Shown here one piece after another: positions 45,701 to 53,890 of a stretch of DNA of 64,000 bases. The notes below the pieces were generated by a model. That model was not told the origin of the DNA and did no database searches. It saw only the letters and a program-made list of their open reading frames with translations. The position numbers and the translations under genes are program-made. The stretch's first letter is position 1; each line of letters begins with the position of its first letter. Origin of the DNA: Hirundichthys speculiger (lineage: Eukaryota > Chordata > Actinopteri > Beloniformes > Exocoetidae); NCBI GenBank assembly GCA_018398805.1, contig JAGFBZ010002341.1, positions 186,001-250,000 of the forward strand, written 5' to 3'.

Positions 45701-48243
45701 TTCATCATAGGTATACCTCAACTATGAGAGACAAAATGAGGAAAAAAAATCCAGAAAATCACATTGTCTGATTTTTAAAGAATTTATTTGCAAATTATGG
45801 TGGAAAATAAGTATTTGGTCAATAACAAAAGTTAATCTCAATACTTTGTTATATAGCCTTTGTTGGCAATGACAGAGGTCAAACGTTTTCTGTAAGTCTT
45901 CACAAGGTTTTCACACACTGTTGCTGGTATTTTGGCCCATTCCTCCATGCAGATCTCCTCTAGAGCAGTGATGTTTTGGGGCTGACGCTGGGCAACACGG
46001 ACTTTCAACTCCCTCCAGAGATTTTCGATGGGGCTGAGATCTGGAGACTGGCTAGGCCACTCCAGGACCTTGAAATGCTTCTTACGAAGCCACTCCTTCG
46101 TTGCCTGGGCGGTGTGTTTGGGATCATTGTCATGCTGAAAGACCCAGCCACGTCTCATTTTCAATGCCCTTGCTGATGGAAGGAGGTTTTCACTCAAAAT
46201 CTTACGATACATGGCCCCATTCATTCTTTCCTTTACACGGATCAGTCATCCTGGTCTCCTTGCAGAAAAACAGCCCCAAAGCATGATGTTTCCACCCCCA
46301 TGCTTTACAGTAGGTATGGTGTTCTTTGGATTCAACTCAGCATTCTTTCCCCTCCAAACACGACAAGTTGAGTTTCTACCAAAAAGTTCTATTTTGGTTT
46401 CATCTGACCATATGATATTCTCCCAATCCTCTTCTGGATCATCCAAATGCTCTCTAGCAAACTTCAGACGGGCCCGGACATGTACTGGCTTCAGCAGGGG
46501 GACACGTCTGGCACTGCAGGATTTGAGTCCCTGGCGGCGTAGTGTGTTACTGATGGTAGCCTTTGTTACTTTGGTCCCAGCTCTCTGCAGGTCATTCACT
46601 AGGTCCCCCCGTGTGGTTCTGGGATTTTTGCTCACCGTTCTTGTGATCATTTTGACCCCACCGGGTGAGATCTTGCGTGGAGCCCCAGATCGAGGGAGAT
46701 TATCAGTGGTCTTGTATGTCTTCCATTTTCTAATAATTGCTCCCACAGTTGATTTCTTCACACCAAGCTGCTTACCTATTGCAGATTCAGTCTTCCCAGC
46801 CTGGTGAAGGTCTACAATTTTGTTTCTGGTGTCCTTTGACGGCTCTTTGGTCTTGGCCATAGTGGAGTTTGGAGCGTGACTGTTTGAGGTTGTGGACAGG
46901 TGTCTTTTATACTGATAACAAGTTCAAACAGGTGCCATTAATACAGGTAACGAGTGGAGGACCGAGGAGCCTCTTAAAGAAGTTACAGGTCTGTGAAAGC
47001 CAGAAATCTTACTTGTTTGTAGGTGACCAAATACTTATTTTCCACCAAAATTTGCAAATAAATTCTTTAAAAATCAGACAATGTGATTTTCTGGATTTTT
47101 TTCCTCATTTTGTCTCTCATAGTTGAGGTATACCAATGATAAAAATTACAGGCCTCTCTGATCTTTTTAAGTGGGAGAACTTACACAATTGGTGGCTGAC
47201 TAAATACTTTTTTGCCCCACTGTATATCTTTAAACCTTGGCATTGTATTAACAGCTGAATGGTCCAGACCAACAAAACATGAGGTTTTCTAGAGGTCTGT
47301 ACACCTGCTGATCAGTTCATCAGGAGCAAGCCATCAATCATGAGTTCACTTCACTTTCTGTTTCTGGGGTCTCAGTTTGCTTGCTTTTTGTCCTAATGGG
47401 CAGAACCCACACAAACAATAAACCTGCAACGAAGAAGACAGAAAACGTAGTTTGTTTCTGTTCGTGTATCCTGAATGTCATTCACCTGCCACCTGTCAGA
47501 TATGTGATCTCTCACCTACGATGGAGCAACATCACCAAAGAAGATCTTCTCTGTAGGACACCAGGAAAACCATTAGGAGCAGTGCTTTAATTCATCTTCC
47601 GGATGGTTCGATCAGTGGTGTCACAGGCAGCAGACACATCTGGCAATAATCCAGTTCACGTATGGATTCACAAGGATATTGAGACTGACCTTTAGCAGAG
47701 CAGTTTTATCTGGTGAAAACCCGACTGGAACGGGTCTGTGAACATCATTAGCTTCCTCTCTTCTCACTCCAGCTGTTAATTAGCTGCTGATTATTTATCT
47801 TAATTATTTTGAAGACAAAATCAACTGAGACATTGGGCTGTAATTGTGAAAAAAAAAAAGTGCTGGATGGTGGCCAGGTTTCTTCACAAAGCAGTGAATG
47901 GAGGCCTGCCTGAGTCAGAAGCATCTTTTCTCCATAAAGAAGACGACCGCAGTGACTTGTGATACATCTTTGAAATATTTTTAAGAATATTCTTCACCAA
48001 CGCAGCACAGTCTTGTCCACCGGCATCGCATTCATGCGAGCAAACAAATAAAATCCTCTCCGTCCCTTCGTATGTCTCACATGAAATGCTTCTACTTTGG
48101 CAGATGCTGAAACGGCCCAGAGGGCCTTGCAGTTGGTCCATGGATACCGGTTGCTGGGGAAACCTTTGGTGGTTGAGTTTGGCCGTGAACGACAGGAAGA
48201 GGAGAGACGGAAGGAGCAGGAAGGACAAAGGGAGGAGAAATAG
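33147..48243 (+). CDS. RNA-binding motif protein 41, spliced gene
   Basis: RBM41 is a nuclear RNA-binding protein paralogous to U11/U12-65K (RNPC3). Human RBM41 is reported to bind minor-spliceosome snRNA. Coding exons by hand: 33147-33154, 37970-38086, 39795-39987, 42450-42654, 42953-43174, about 43327-43469, 45170-45317 and 48104-48243. They join in phase to about 391 residues (human 413). The order matches the family: [11 protein letters not shown], then [17 protein letters not shown], then SLSQFQAL and [14 protein letters not shown], then [14 protein letters not shown], then a variable acidic linker, then [17 protein letters not shown] and NYEPGKPSK. The RRM follows, with RNP2 VLCVKNL and RNP1-like MKGQAFITL, and finally a charged tail. 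Uncertain points are the intron-4 donor (GC) and a frame change near 43.3 kb. Introns are full of transposons. Confidence 0.9.
34310..34871. mobile_element. mariner-like remnant in rbm41 intron 1
   Basis: Pieces such as CAGTTGGGACATTTTT and the block AATGTTCTCTATAGTTGAAAGATCTGGACTGCAGGCAGG, ending at TTTTCTGTTGTGAATAAAATATTGG, belong to a common fish element whose other end (TTTTTTGGAATTGGG) survives at 62.36 kb. The right side is cut by the Tc1 copy that follows. Confidence 0.5.
34872..35660 (-). mobile_element. Tc1-like transposon, internally deleted (family of 4022)
   Basis: Minus-strand relative of the element at 4022. It holds the same C-terminal transposase region (complement of DWPAQSPD with the following Glu-containing part broken), the block GGCCCAGCCCAGCTCC, and one end with CACCTGATTCCAATACTTTTGGCA. 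About 450 bp of the 5' half is missing. It is inserted in the older mariner-like remnant at 34.3 kb. Confidence 0.75.
36150..37034 (+). repeat. non-LTR retrotransposon 3' tail (copy 2), split by a hAT element
   Basis: TATGATCCAGGTCCTGCTCAAGG, TTTTTCCTTGCCACTGTTTGGC, then after the insertion TAAAGCACCTAGAGACAACTGACA and AAATAAAATTGAATTGAA. It is the same tail as at 6.5 and 55.6-56.6 kb. The hAT element at 36340-36931 sits in it with a clean target-site duplication. Confidence 0.75.
36340..36931. mobile_element. hAT-type non-autonomous element
   Basis: The ends TAGGGATGCAC and GTGCATCCCTA are flanked by the perfect 8-bp duplication ATTTTTAG (36332-36339 and 36932-36939). AACCGTTAACCGATAAG near the left pairs with TTATCGGTTAATGGTTAAACGGTTAACC near the right. 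No transposase. Confidence 0.88.
37378..37818. mobile_element. MITE-like interspersed repeat (family of 24715)
   Basis: The left end TTAAAGGCGACATGTCATG pairs with the right end CATCATATGTCCTCTTTAAG. The interior is shared with 24715-25562. The target-site duplication is unclear. Confidence 0.6.
37970..38086 (+). CDS. rbm41 exon 2
   Basis: Acceptor TTTTGTCAG|A, donor AATAG|GTCAGA. It encodes [20 protein letters not shown] then [18 protein letters not shown], matching the human EELETEGERQLKSLLQHQL block. Entry phase 2, exit phase 2. Confidence 0.9.
38491..38900. mobile_element. MITE with TTTAAAGGTGGGGTAGGT ends
   Basis: The left TTTAAAGGTGGGGTAGGT and right ACCTACCCCACCTTTAAA are perfect 18-bp inverted repeats around 410 bp without coding capacity. 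It lies in rbm41 intron 2. Confidence 0.85.
38993..39345. mobile_element. hAT MITE in rbm41 intron 2
   Basis: The ends TAGGGGTGTG and CTCACCCCTA are flanked by the perfect 8-bp duplication GTGAATAG (38985-38992 and 39346-39353). The right half is rich in ATATCG words. A full copy is at 61328 and a fragment at 22010. Confidence 0.9.
39795..39987 (+). CDS. rbm41 exon 3
   Basis: Acceptor TTTTTACAG|A, donor GAGAAG|GTAAAG. It encodes [18 protein letters not shown], a Gln/Glu-rich stretch, and [17 protein letters not shown]. Exit phase 0. The family-specific FAP-YQPFG and LRELGL-EI-W motifs make this a firm match. Confidence 0.92.
40065..41020 (-). mobile_element. Tc1-like transposon relic in rbm41 intron 3
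   Basis: Plus-strand words typical of the 3'-to-5' reading of a fish Tc1 element are present in order: TTTAGCAGCAATAAGTTGAAGTAAT, GTTGAGGTCTGGACTTTGA, GGGATCATTGTCAG, CAGGTCCTGTGGCTGCAAAA, CTTCCCAGATTGATGGGCAGCAAC and CTTGGCATTGTGTTAAC. The transposase would run on the minus strand but is riddled with indels. A piece of the same family is at 47.24-47.32 kb. Confidence 0.7.
41054..42228 (-). mobile_element. Tc1-like transposon with CACTGGCCACTT ends, rbm41 intron 3
   Basis: The ends CACTCACTGGCCACTT and AAGTGGCCGGTGAGTG are flanked by TA. On the minus strand, transposase fragments are clear: [20 protein letters not shown] (N-terminal helix-turn-helix), [20 protein letters not shown] with WTIED, and [12 protein letters not shown] with [17 protein letters not shown]. 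Frameshifts and a foreign insertion near 41300-41460 (ATCGGCCCGATAGTTATC repeats) break it. Confidence 0.8.
42450..42654 (+). CDS. rbm41 exon 4, GC donor
   Basis: Acceptor GCCACACAG|TCC. It encodes [20 protein letters not shown], then [20 protein letters not shown] and [19 protein letters not shown]. The only exit that keeps the RBM41 frame (HR-DKDSQ, human YQ-DEPQ) is after CATCGAG, where the intron starts GCACGT, a GC rather than GT donor. Reading on instead runs into intron-like sequence. Confidence 0.85.
42953..43174 (+). CDS. rbm41 exon 5, variable linker
   Basis: Acceptor TTCCGTTCCCAG|ATAAAG. It encodes [20 protein letters not shown], then [10 protein letters not shown] and a Ser/Gln/Asp-rich disordered stretch. 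The frame stays open to a TGA at 43348, but the conserved block after it is in another frame. A donor GGGG|GTGAGA at 43174/43175 is one possible exit. Confidence 0.8.
43327..43469 (+). CDS. rbm41 exon 6 (left edge uncertain)
   Basis: In a frame two bases ahead of exon 5, this encodes [33 protein letters not shown] and NYEPGKPSK, then the donor AAG|GTCTCA at 43469/43470. It matches the human linker that leads into the RRM. Possible acceptors that fit phase 1 end at 43326, 43329 or 43338; none has a good pyrimidine tract. The alternative is one continuous exon 42953-43469 with a 1-nt indel between 43302 and 43347. Confidence 0.7.
43540..44690. mobile_element. hAT-like MITE split by a Tigger-like element, rbm41 intron
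   Basis: The left part, TCTCAAACTTTTAATGCTGC and GTACCACCATGATGACCAATTTTAAAATAT, and the right part, GCGTACCACCAGAGAGCGCTC and GGTACGCGTACCACAGTTTG, match the intact 351-bp copy at 58073-58423. Between them sits about 700 bp of Tigger-like DNA (43680-44384). Confidence 0.75.
43680..44384. mobile_element. Tigger/pogo-like non-autonomous element, nested
   Basis: GAAAATCAAAATCCGCGATCTGGAGCCGGAG, GTCTTTCTGTTACCTTCACAG, and the right end GGCAAGGGATCACTG with TA after it match the elements at 23083 and 63078. The extreme left end is lost or altered around a C-rich run (43700-43733). Confidence 0.75.
45170..45317 (+). CDS. rbm41 exon 7, first half of the RRM
   Basis: Acceptor CTCGTCACAG|GTC, donor CCAG|GTGAGA. 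It encodes [38 protein letters not shown] and [14 protein letters not shown]2 is VLCVKNL. The RNP1-like motif is MKGQAFITL, where the usual aromatic at its third position is Gln. Confidence 0.93.
45622..47222 (-). mobile_element. Tc1 transposon with 200-bp inverted repeats, almost intact
   Basis: The 1601-bp element is flanked by TA (45620-45621, 47223-47224). It has long terminal inverted repeats of about 199 bp (45622-45820 and 47025-47222) that differ at only a few positions. The outermost bases are CAGTGGGGCAAAAAAGTATT. It carries one minus-strand transposase gene interrupted by a single stop. It lies in rbm41 intron 7, antisense to the host gene. Its good preservation says it is the youngest autonomous-type insertion in the window. 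Confidence 0.93.
45838..46860 (-). pseudogene. Tc1 DD34E transposase with one in-frame stop
   Basis: Start ATG at 46860, stop TGA at 45838-45840. The frame is uninterrupted for 340 codons except for a TGA at codon 205 (46246-46248), where the family usually has Arg (CGA), a typical CpG transition. Domains: an N-terminal paired-like helix-turn-helix (residues 1-110, with [20 protein letters not shown] and a second helix set near [12 protein letters not shown]), then the catalytic core. The acids are D153 ([10 protein letters not shown]), D244 ([11 protein letters not shown]) and E279 ([10 protein letters not shown]), with exactly 34 residues between the last two. Length equals the family norm of about 340. 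The enzyme cuts and pastes at TA sites. As read it would make only the first 204 residues, which include the DNA-binding half. Confidence 0.92.
47236..47700. repeat. Tc1-like fragment and unremarkable intron sequence
   Basis: CTTGGCATTGTATTAACAGCTGAATG and GGTCTGTACACCTGCTGATC are the end of the same Tc1 family as 40065-41020. The rest of this stretch of rbm41 intron 7 shows nothing further. Confidence 0.45.
48104..48243 (+). CDS. rbm41 exon 8, end of the RRM and tail
   Basis: Acceptor TTCTACTTTGGCAG|AT. It encodes [20 protein letters not shown] and [10 protein letters not shown], then a charged Glu/Arg/Lys/Gln tail ending EEK and stop TAG (48241-48243). The human tail after the RRM is longer and Ser/Thr-rich, so this C-terminus has diverged. 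Confidence 0.92.
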
Positions 48244-48326
48244 AGAAATAAATAAAAGCAGGAAACTGTCAGAGACTGACTTGTGACTGTATGTTGTAAA
48301 TCTTTCTGTACATGAAGCTTCACATG

Positions 48327-48332
48327 AATAAA
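48327..48332 (+). terminator. rbm41 polyadenylation signal
   Basis: AATAAA 84 bp after the stop codon, followed within 10-30 bp by a T/GT-rich downstream stretch (TTTGTTTTGTTGCATATTTG). This implies a short 3' UTR. Confidence 0.75.
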
Positions 48333-48775
48333 TATTTGTTTTGTTGCATATTTGTCTTTTATTTTGGAACCTCTCATCTTTTTTTTTTTAAGTGTTGAAA
48401 TGTTTGTTTGCAGAAGTGAGTCATTGTAAAGCCCCCTCCCCTCCCTCCCCGCTACATAACCAATGCAGTTTCCCTTGTTTGGCCACTAGATGGAGGTATT
48501 GAGTCATGACAGTTGGGTTTGACGCTCATGCAGGTTTTGGAGGTTTGTAAAGTGTTGAGACACAATGCAGAAGATTACCAGTGTTATTAATGATGGGCAC
48601 TTTTGTTTTTCTCTGAGTGGTGTGCTCCTAAATGTCAAAAACGTTGTCTGTTCATACAAGTGTTTGGAAGACAGAGACGTTTTAGAAACATTGATGCTCT
48701 AATACTCACACTTTGGGTTCCCTGTTTCCCGCTGTAGAAGTATTTATTATAACTTATAACTATAAAGACAAACAG

Positions 48776-49012
48776 CAGCACGGTGGCTTGGTGGTCAGCA
48801 CTGTTGCCTCACAGCAAGAAGGTTCTGGTTTGAACCTCAGCAGGGGTCTTTCTGTGTGGAGTTTGCATGTTGTCCCCGTGCTTGCGTGGGTTTCCTCCAG
48901 GTACTCCGGGTTTCACCTGAAGAGAGCTGTGATAGACTCCATCAGATCCCCGTGAACCTGCAGAGGACTAAGCGAGTATCGTCTGAATGGTCTTTTCACT
49001 GGACTTCCCAAA
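48776..49012 (+). repeat. interspersed repeat with CACGGTGGCTTGGTGG head
   Basis: GCACGGTGGCTTGGTGGTCAGCACTG, TGCCTCACAGCAAGAAGGTTCTGG and GTTTGCATGTTGTCCCCG are the head of a very common fish repeat. Its 3' end is a (GATG)n run. That run appears only at 49979-50006, so the copy seems split by what lies between. Confidence 0.7.
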
Positions 49013-49024
49013 AAGAGCATTAAA

Positions 49025-49535
49025 CAGCTTCAGCTCATCCAGAACGCTGCTGCTAGAGTTTTAACCAGAACTAATAGATCTGAACACATCACATCAGTTT
49101 TATATCTTTACACTGGCTTCCAGTTAGTCAGAGAATAGATTAGAAAATCCTACTGATCGTCTACAAATCCCAGAATGGTTTAGACCCAGAATACATCTCT
49201 GTTCAGAGAGTATAAACCCAGAAGGGATCTTAGATCCAAGGACTTGAGTCAACTGGTCCAGACCAGAGTCCAGACTAAACATGGAGAAGCAGAATTTAGC
49301 TGTTATGCTGCAAACAAGTGGAACAAACTTCCAGTTTCATCAACTGTAGACACTTTAAAAAAAATTCTCTTTTCATTTGCCTATCCATAAAATCTGTACA
49401 GTATCTTTTACATTGTCTAGCTTCTTTTAATCATTTTGATTTATTTATGTATTTTATATCACCTTTTTATGATTCATTTTATTGTTTTTTCTTTCTTTTT
49501 GTTTTTAATGTTTTATGTAAAGCACTTTGAACTGT
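49025..49535 (+). mobile_element. non-LTR retrotransposon, 3' end of reverse transcriptase ORF
   Basis: The plus-strand translation around 49028 reads LQLIQNAAARVLTRT, the conserved segment near the C-terminus of L2/Rex1-type ORF2 proteins. It is followed by a decayed VYKSQNGL-like stretch and a 3' tail ending TGTAAAGCACTTTGAACTG. Several frame breaks; inactive. Confidence 0.7.
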
Positions 49536-49541
49536 CTCATG

Positions 49542-49924
49542 TAGGGCTGTAACGATACACTAATCTCACGATACGATACAAGATATTCATCTTACAATAC
49601 ATTTACATCATTTTACGAAAGATTTTAAAGGGACAAAGTGATTTTGGTGACATCTTGTGTGATGAGTGTTTCAATGCTTTTGTTTGAATTTATTGAACTG
49701 AAAGCATCATTAACACATTATATGGCTGACAGGCAGCTTGCAAATGCTGGACAAAATGAATAAAAGATTTGTTGAGAAAAATAGTTTCATTTATTTAAAC
49801 AATGCAAATTGTTGCTTGCAAGCTTTAAAAGGTGGGACACGGAGGTTTTGGAAGAAGCTTAGAATATCGATACTTGATAAAATATCAATATATATCGCAG
49901 AATCGATAAAATCGCTCAGCTCTA
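49542..49924. mobile_element. hAT-like MITE
   Basis: It starts TAGGGCTGTAACGATAC and ends ATCGCTCAGCTCTA, with CGATAC and ATCGATA words near both ends. No coding capacity, and the target-site duplication is not clear. It follows directly on the retroelement tail at 49535. Confidence 0.55.
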
Positions 49925-49978
49925 ATCTTATACATGAAAATTTGCGATACAAATAAACTTGCTTGGTTGCTTGCTTAG

Positions 49979-50006
49979 ATAATGGATGGATGGATGGATG
50001 GATGAA
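49979..50006. repeat. (GGAT)n microsatellite
   Basis: Six to seven GGAT units. Probably the 3' end of the split repeat whose head is at 48776. Confidence 0.8.
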
Positions 50007-50467
50007 TGAGCCTCAAGGCCTCAAACTCTTCTCCTGTTGCATCTATTGACTGTAGTTTGTGTGACGATGGTCTCTGACTTGGCGACCAGAAGGAGCTTCT
50101 TCTTTTTTGTGCCTCCTGAACCCTTAGGAGGTTAAAAAGGTTTCAGTGTGTCTGTAGGGTCCATGTCCACACTATTACTTGAGTGGAATGACATTTTCCT
50201 CTTATTAGAGGCTTAAAATAGCTGTTTTACTGTGACGTGGGTGAATTGCCCCTGGCACTAACATCATTTGCCTTTTTCCTGCAAACGTGTTTTCTGTTCT
50301 CACTTAAAACAATCTGATCAAAGACCCACAGGTGTCTTAGTTCTTTAAAGCTCTTTTAAAGTGGCTACAGCGATAACTCCTGGATGTTGAAAATGCAACT
50401 GTACTAGAATTGTTTCATAAGTTGATTGTTGTTTTCTGTGTTTATTTCTTTTCTTTTATTTCTTCAG

Positions 50468-51177
50468 ATCTATCTATCTGAATCTGTGTCAAATGTTGCT
50501 CACAAGCGACTGCGGTGTGTTTCCAGGTTGTGTTTGTCTTTCCCACAACCTCAGTGGGCGATCACACGCATCCACAGTTCGCTTATCGCCGGCGTTCTTT
50601 CAGTCGTACGTGCGTCTCATGGGGGTCAGCAGGGTCAGCCATCAGTATCTGAAATATCTGCAGTGTTTCAGCCATAGTTTCCAGACATGAAAAGTAAAAA
50701 ACCCTCCCTGGTAACCTCTTCACGCCCATCGAGAGGAAGCACATGGACCCTCCAGACTTCATTAATACTTCAGCAGAGATGGTTTTCTCAGATCGGCTGT
50801 ATCTCAGCTCTCCGTCTGAAAGCGGTTGGAGATCACCAAATGTGCATTTACATTTCAAGAACAGCTTTTCAATTCAGAAATGTAACGAGCCTCATTCCAG
50901 CGCTGTGTTTGTGACCTGTTTGTGGAGTTTAAACTGCCTATTGATTGGACTGAAGCGGGGCTCTGGTGTTTGTTCAGGTCTGTTTGTGTCAATCTTCTGT
51001 TTGCTTTCAGTTCAGGCATGCAATCTTTTTCCCATTCTAGGTTTAAAAAAAAAAAAAAACAGCAGTCGAAACTCATCTGTGACACAGATTAAACAAAGAT
51101 CAACAAGTTCTCTTTTAAAAAGCCTCTCAGGTGTCATTAAACAGTTTAATAACTGATATGTCGCTTGGTTTAATAAA
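50468..51177 (+). other. unrecognised exon-like ORF with acceptor and polyadenylation signal
   Basis: A strong acceptor (a pyrimidine run of over 20 bases, then TTCTTCAG) ends at 50467. Downstream, a frame from ATG 50493 runs 65 codons to TGA 50688-50690. Its second half has gene-like codons (HNLSGRSHASTVRLSPAFF, then QSYVRLMGVSRVSHQYLKYL, ending HSFQT). AATAAA follows at 51172-51177. It could be the last exon of a small or dying plus-strand gene, an alternative 3' exon, or chance. I do not recognise the peptide. Its place corresponds to where MORC4 lies in human. Confidence 0.25.
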
Positions 51178-52488
51178 GACCAGTTTTGCAAAATTCATTC
51201 CGATGTCGTGTATTAGACCCATTGAACATTCCTGTAATGAATGAATGATTGTAGATAGATATATGTGTCAGCTCTGAGCTGCCTGTGCATCATGCAGGTT
51301 AAAATATCAGCTCCTAAACGCCGCTTACCTTGAGACAGTAAATATTCAGTGCTGCAGGGGCAAGAAAAAAAGAGTACAAGACTTTACGATGTAGGAAAAA
51401 CTTTGCATTTATTTTTTTCTTTAAAAAAGGGAGGAAAAAATGAACAATTTGATGCTTTGATTTGCTCTCAAAATGGCACTTTTCATCACATCAGCGCATT
51501 TAGACGTTCCTGTAGATGCATCAATAGAGAGAAGTAAAGTTTCAGCAGATCTTTTACAATGAATTCATAGTAACTGCAGAGACATTATGCAAAATGCTGA
51601 CACGCAGTGATACTAAGGGACATTAATGCTTTGGAAACATGTCTTTAAATCATATAAGTTTTGAATCTGGCCAGTTTACAGGCCCTGAAATGAACTGGTG
51701 ATGTGTCCAGGGTGGATCCAGAAAGCAGGAGCAGATACTGGATGGATGGGTCCAAAAAAAAAACCAAACGTCTCAGTTTCAGGTGAAAGACAGCGAGACC
51801 AGTTCAGATTATCTTTCATGCAGGACGGGTCCAGTAAAGCTTGGAAATTTAACAGATGCCAAATTACGAGCATCTGTCTTTCTCCTGATATTTGACTGTC
51901 AGCATCAATAACTTTAACTTCTCAGAGTCAAAACATTTCCCGAGCGACAAACCGAAGCAGTCCTCAGACACGAGGAGAGGGATTTACCGCATGCAGTTGC
52001 AGCGGTACCATTTACACACGAGGTTGTTTTTCTTTTAGTTTTACCTACTTTTAAAATGCTTCACAAATAAAAACAATAGTCATTTTCAACAAATGCAATT
52101 GTGTGACTTTGCTGTCAAAGCAATGGAAACACAGACAAACGCAGTGAGGCCTGGAGATTAAATAATGCATACTGGCCTAAAGCTAAGACTTCCAGCATTA
52201 ACTTGAAGGTATTTACATCTAAACTGGATCAAAGTTGAAGGAATTACACCCTCCATCAGGTCAGTATATCATCATCCAAATCTACCAAGACTTCAGAAAA
52301 GCAAACACAGAAGGTAAATTATAAGATACAAAACCCTAAGATTCATGCATAAACTTTTTGTAATCACTTTTTGGACAGTTGAAATAAAGTGTGGCACATG
52401 GAGGCAGTGTGATGCTGAATGGTGGGTTATTGTTCTGGCTTTATGGCAGGAAGCAAAAGGAAGCTGGATTAATTTTTGCCATGTATGA
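51178..52488. other. no gene recognised
   Basis: Nothing supported apart from A runs at about 51044 and 51753. Confidence 0.5.
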
Positions 52489-52625
52489 GGATGCAACGCT
52501 AACGTGTGATCGGTTTCTGCCAAATGCAGCAAAGCAGATGAGCAACGAGCCAAAACCCCCATGAAAAGAGCATGCCAGGGGTTCCTCCGGGTGAAGAAGT
52601 GGATTATTCTGCAGTCGGTCATCTG
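52489..52625. repeat. long direct repeat, left copy (137 bp)
   Basis: From GGATGCAACGCTAACGTG to CAGTCGGTCATCTG. It is repeated at 53891-54034 with only a few differences: a 1-base indel near the start, two substitutions and a 6-base GGGGCA-type insertion. The hAT element lies exactly between the copies. Confidence 0.9.
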
Positions 52626-53099
52626 TAGGGATGGGAGTCAAGAACCGGTTCCTGTAGAGAACCGGTTCCGTGTGTTTCAATTCCATGGAATCGTTTGGCA
52701 GTTTATCTAGCGATTCTCTTATCGATTCCAACCAGCAGGAATCTCACGTAATTTACACAAGTTACGCACAGTCAATTCCAGAAAGCACTTACGTGATTAA
52801 GTTACAGCAGCGTCCCAATTGGCAGCACAGCGACGGATGCGCTGGTATGGCCAACTCAAAAGACTCCCTCCCGAACAGCCCACTCACGCTATCCTCCACT
52901 TTGACCCCGAATCTGCCGGCTGGAAACGCCCCTGAGGTGCTCCCCGCACACGATGAATGGACGCCGTTACCAGGGACCGACACCAACTTGGCTTGTCGCT
53001 GACTGAAGCCGAGCCTCTAGCACTGGACCGCCTCCAAATGATTGGTGAAACTGATTGGCTCTACACATGGCGTCATCCCCGCCGCCGAGCAAGAGACCC

Positions 53100-53145
<46 letters not shown>
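53100..53145. repeat. (GAT)n microsatellite
   Basis: About 15 GAT/ATG units. The Met and His runs in open frames here are by-products. Confidence 0.95.
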
Positions 53146-53188
53146 GTGATACGTCGGTTTAGCACGTGTATTGCAGTTGTAAACAACA

Positions 53189-53348
53189 ATGGCGCCAACC
53201 AGGTTCAAACGCTCCAAAGTTTGGCTTCACTTCACCAAAGAAAGATGGCAACAAGGCAACTTGCAGTCATTGTAAAGTGGAGATAACAGCGTCGGGAGGG
53301 AACACGACTAACATGCAGAAACATTTGCTTCTATGTGCTTCTTTGTAA
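53189..53348 (+). pseudogene. BED zinc-finger fragment of a hAT transposase
   Basis: ATG at 53189 gives MAPTRFKRSKVWLHFTK, the VW-HF start of a BED finger. One base out of frame the sequence continues KKDGNKATCSHCKVEITASG and NTTNMQKHL, giving the C-X2-C and the N-MQ-HL part, then a stop. The expected second His is replaced by Leu-Cys. The single frame change and early stop show it is dead. BED fingers are the DNA-binding N-termini of hAT and ZBED proteins. Confidence 0.8.
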
Positions 53349-53890
53349 AACACGCTATAACATTAACGTTATGCTAAAGAATGCCTTCTGCATTACATTT
53401 AGAAGATGACCGTGACGAGAGAGTCTGGCTGGTTCAGAGGCTGGAAGACATGATTATTTTTCTGCAAAAGAATTGTTAATTCTTCATAGTATTTGCAGAT
53501 TTGTACTATGCACTGTTCTGTTGTATTTGTATTTATCTTTCTTAATTATTATTTTTGAGTGCTTAGTGAGCTCATATATCCTTTTAAAAAGGAGATTTTT
53601 TCATTTCTATTAGGAAAAATCTGTTAGTAAAATGTTACACATTCTTGTGTATTTGCACAGTTACATATTACAACAGTTAACATGTTATCTAGGCTTTGGG
53701 CCTCTTTTGACCTCGCTGTTGAGTTTGTAAGGTCATGACTTCTAAGTAAAAAAAAATTGATGGTAATAAAACTGTTAGTTCTCCTTTTTCCCAAATTAGA
53801 ACCGATAAGAGAATCGATAAAGAATCGAATCGTTAAACAGTATCGATAATGGAATCGGAATCGGAAAATTCATATCAATTCCCATCCCTA

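Larger units (their letters stand above)
52626..53890. mobile_element. hAT-type element bounded by 140-bp direct repeats
   Basis: The ends TAGGGATGGGAGT and AATTCCCATCCCTA are inverted repeats. Near both ends the words ATCGATTC and GAATCGATA recur. The 1265-bp interior carries a (GAT)n tract (53100-53145) and a broken BED-type zinc finger at about 53189-53348. No DDE core with the hAT RW-dimerisation motif is present. The usual 8-bp duplication is absent; instead the direct repeats 52489-52625 and 53891-54034 abut it. Confidence 0.8.

Noticed and set aside
46211..46807. 198-codon plus-strand frame
   Set aside because: Shadow of the antisense Tc1 transposase, which has the real motifs on the minus strand.
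50743..51156. 137-codon plus-strand frame
   Set aside because: It ends in poly-Lys from an A run and Ser/Lys low complexity, has no motif, and probably lies in the 3' untranslated part of the candidate unit at 50.47 kb.
53017..53286. Frames with poly-Met or poly-His
   Set aside because: By-products of the (GAT)n tract inside the hAT element.
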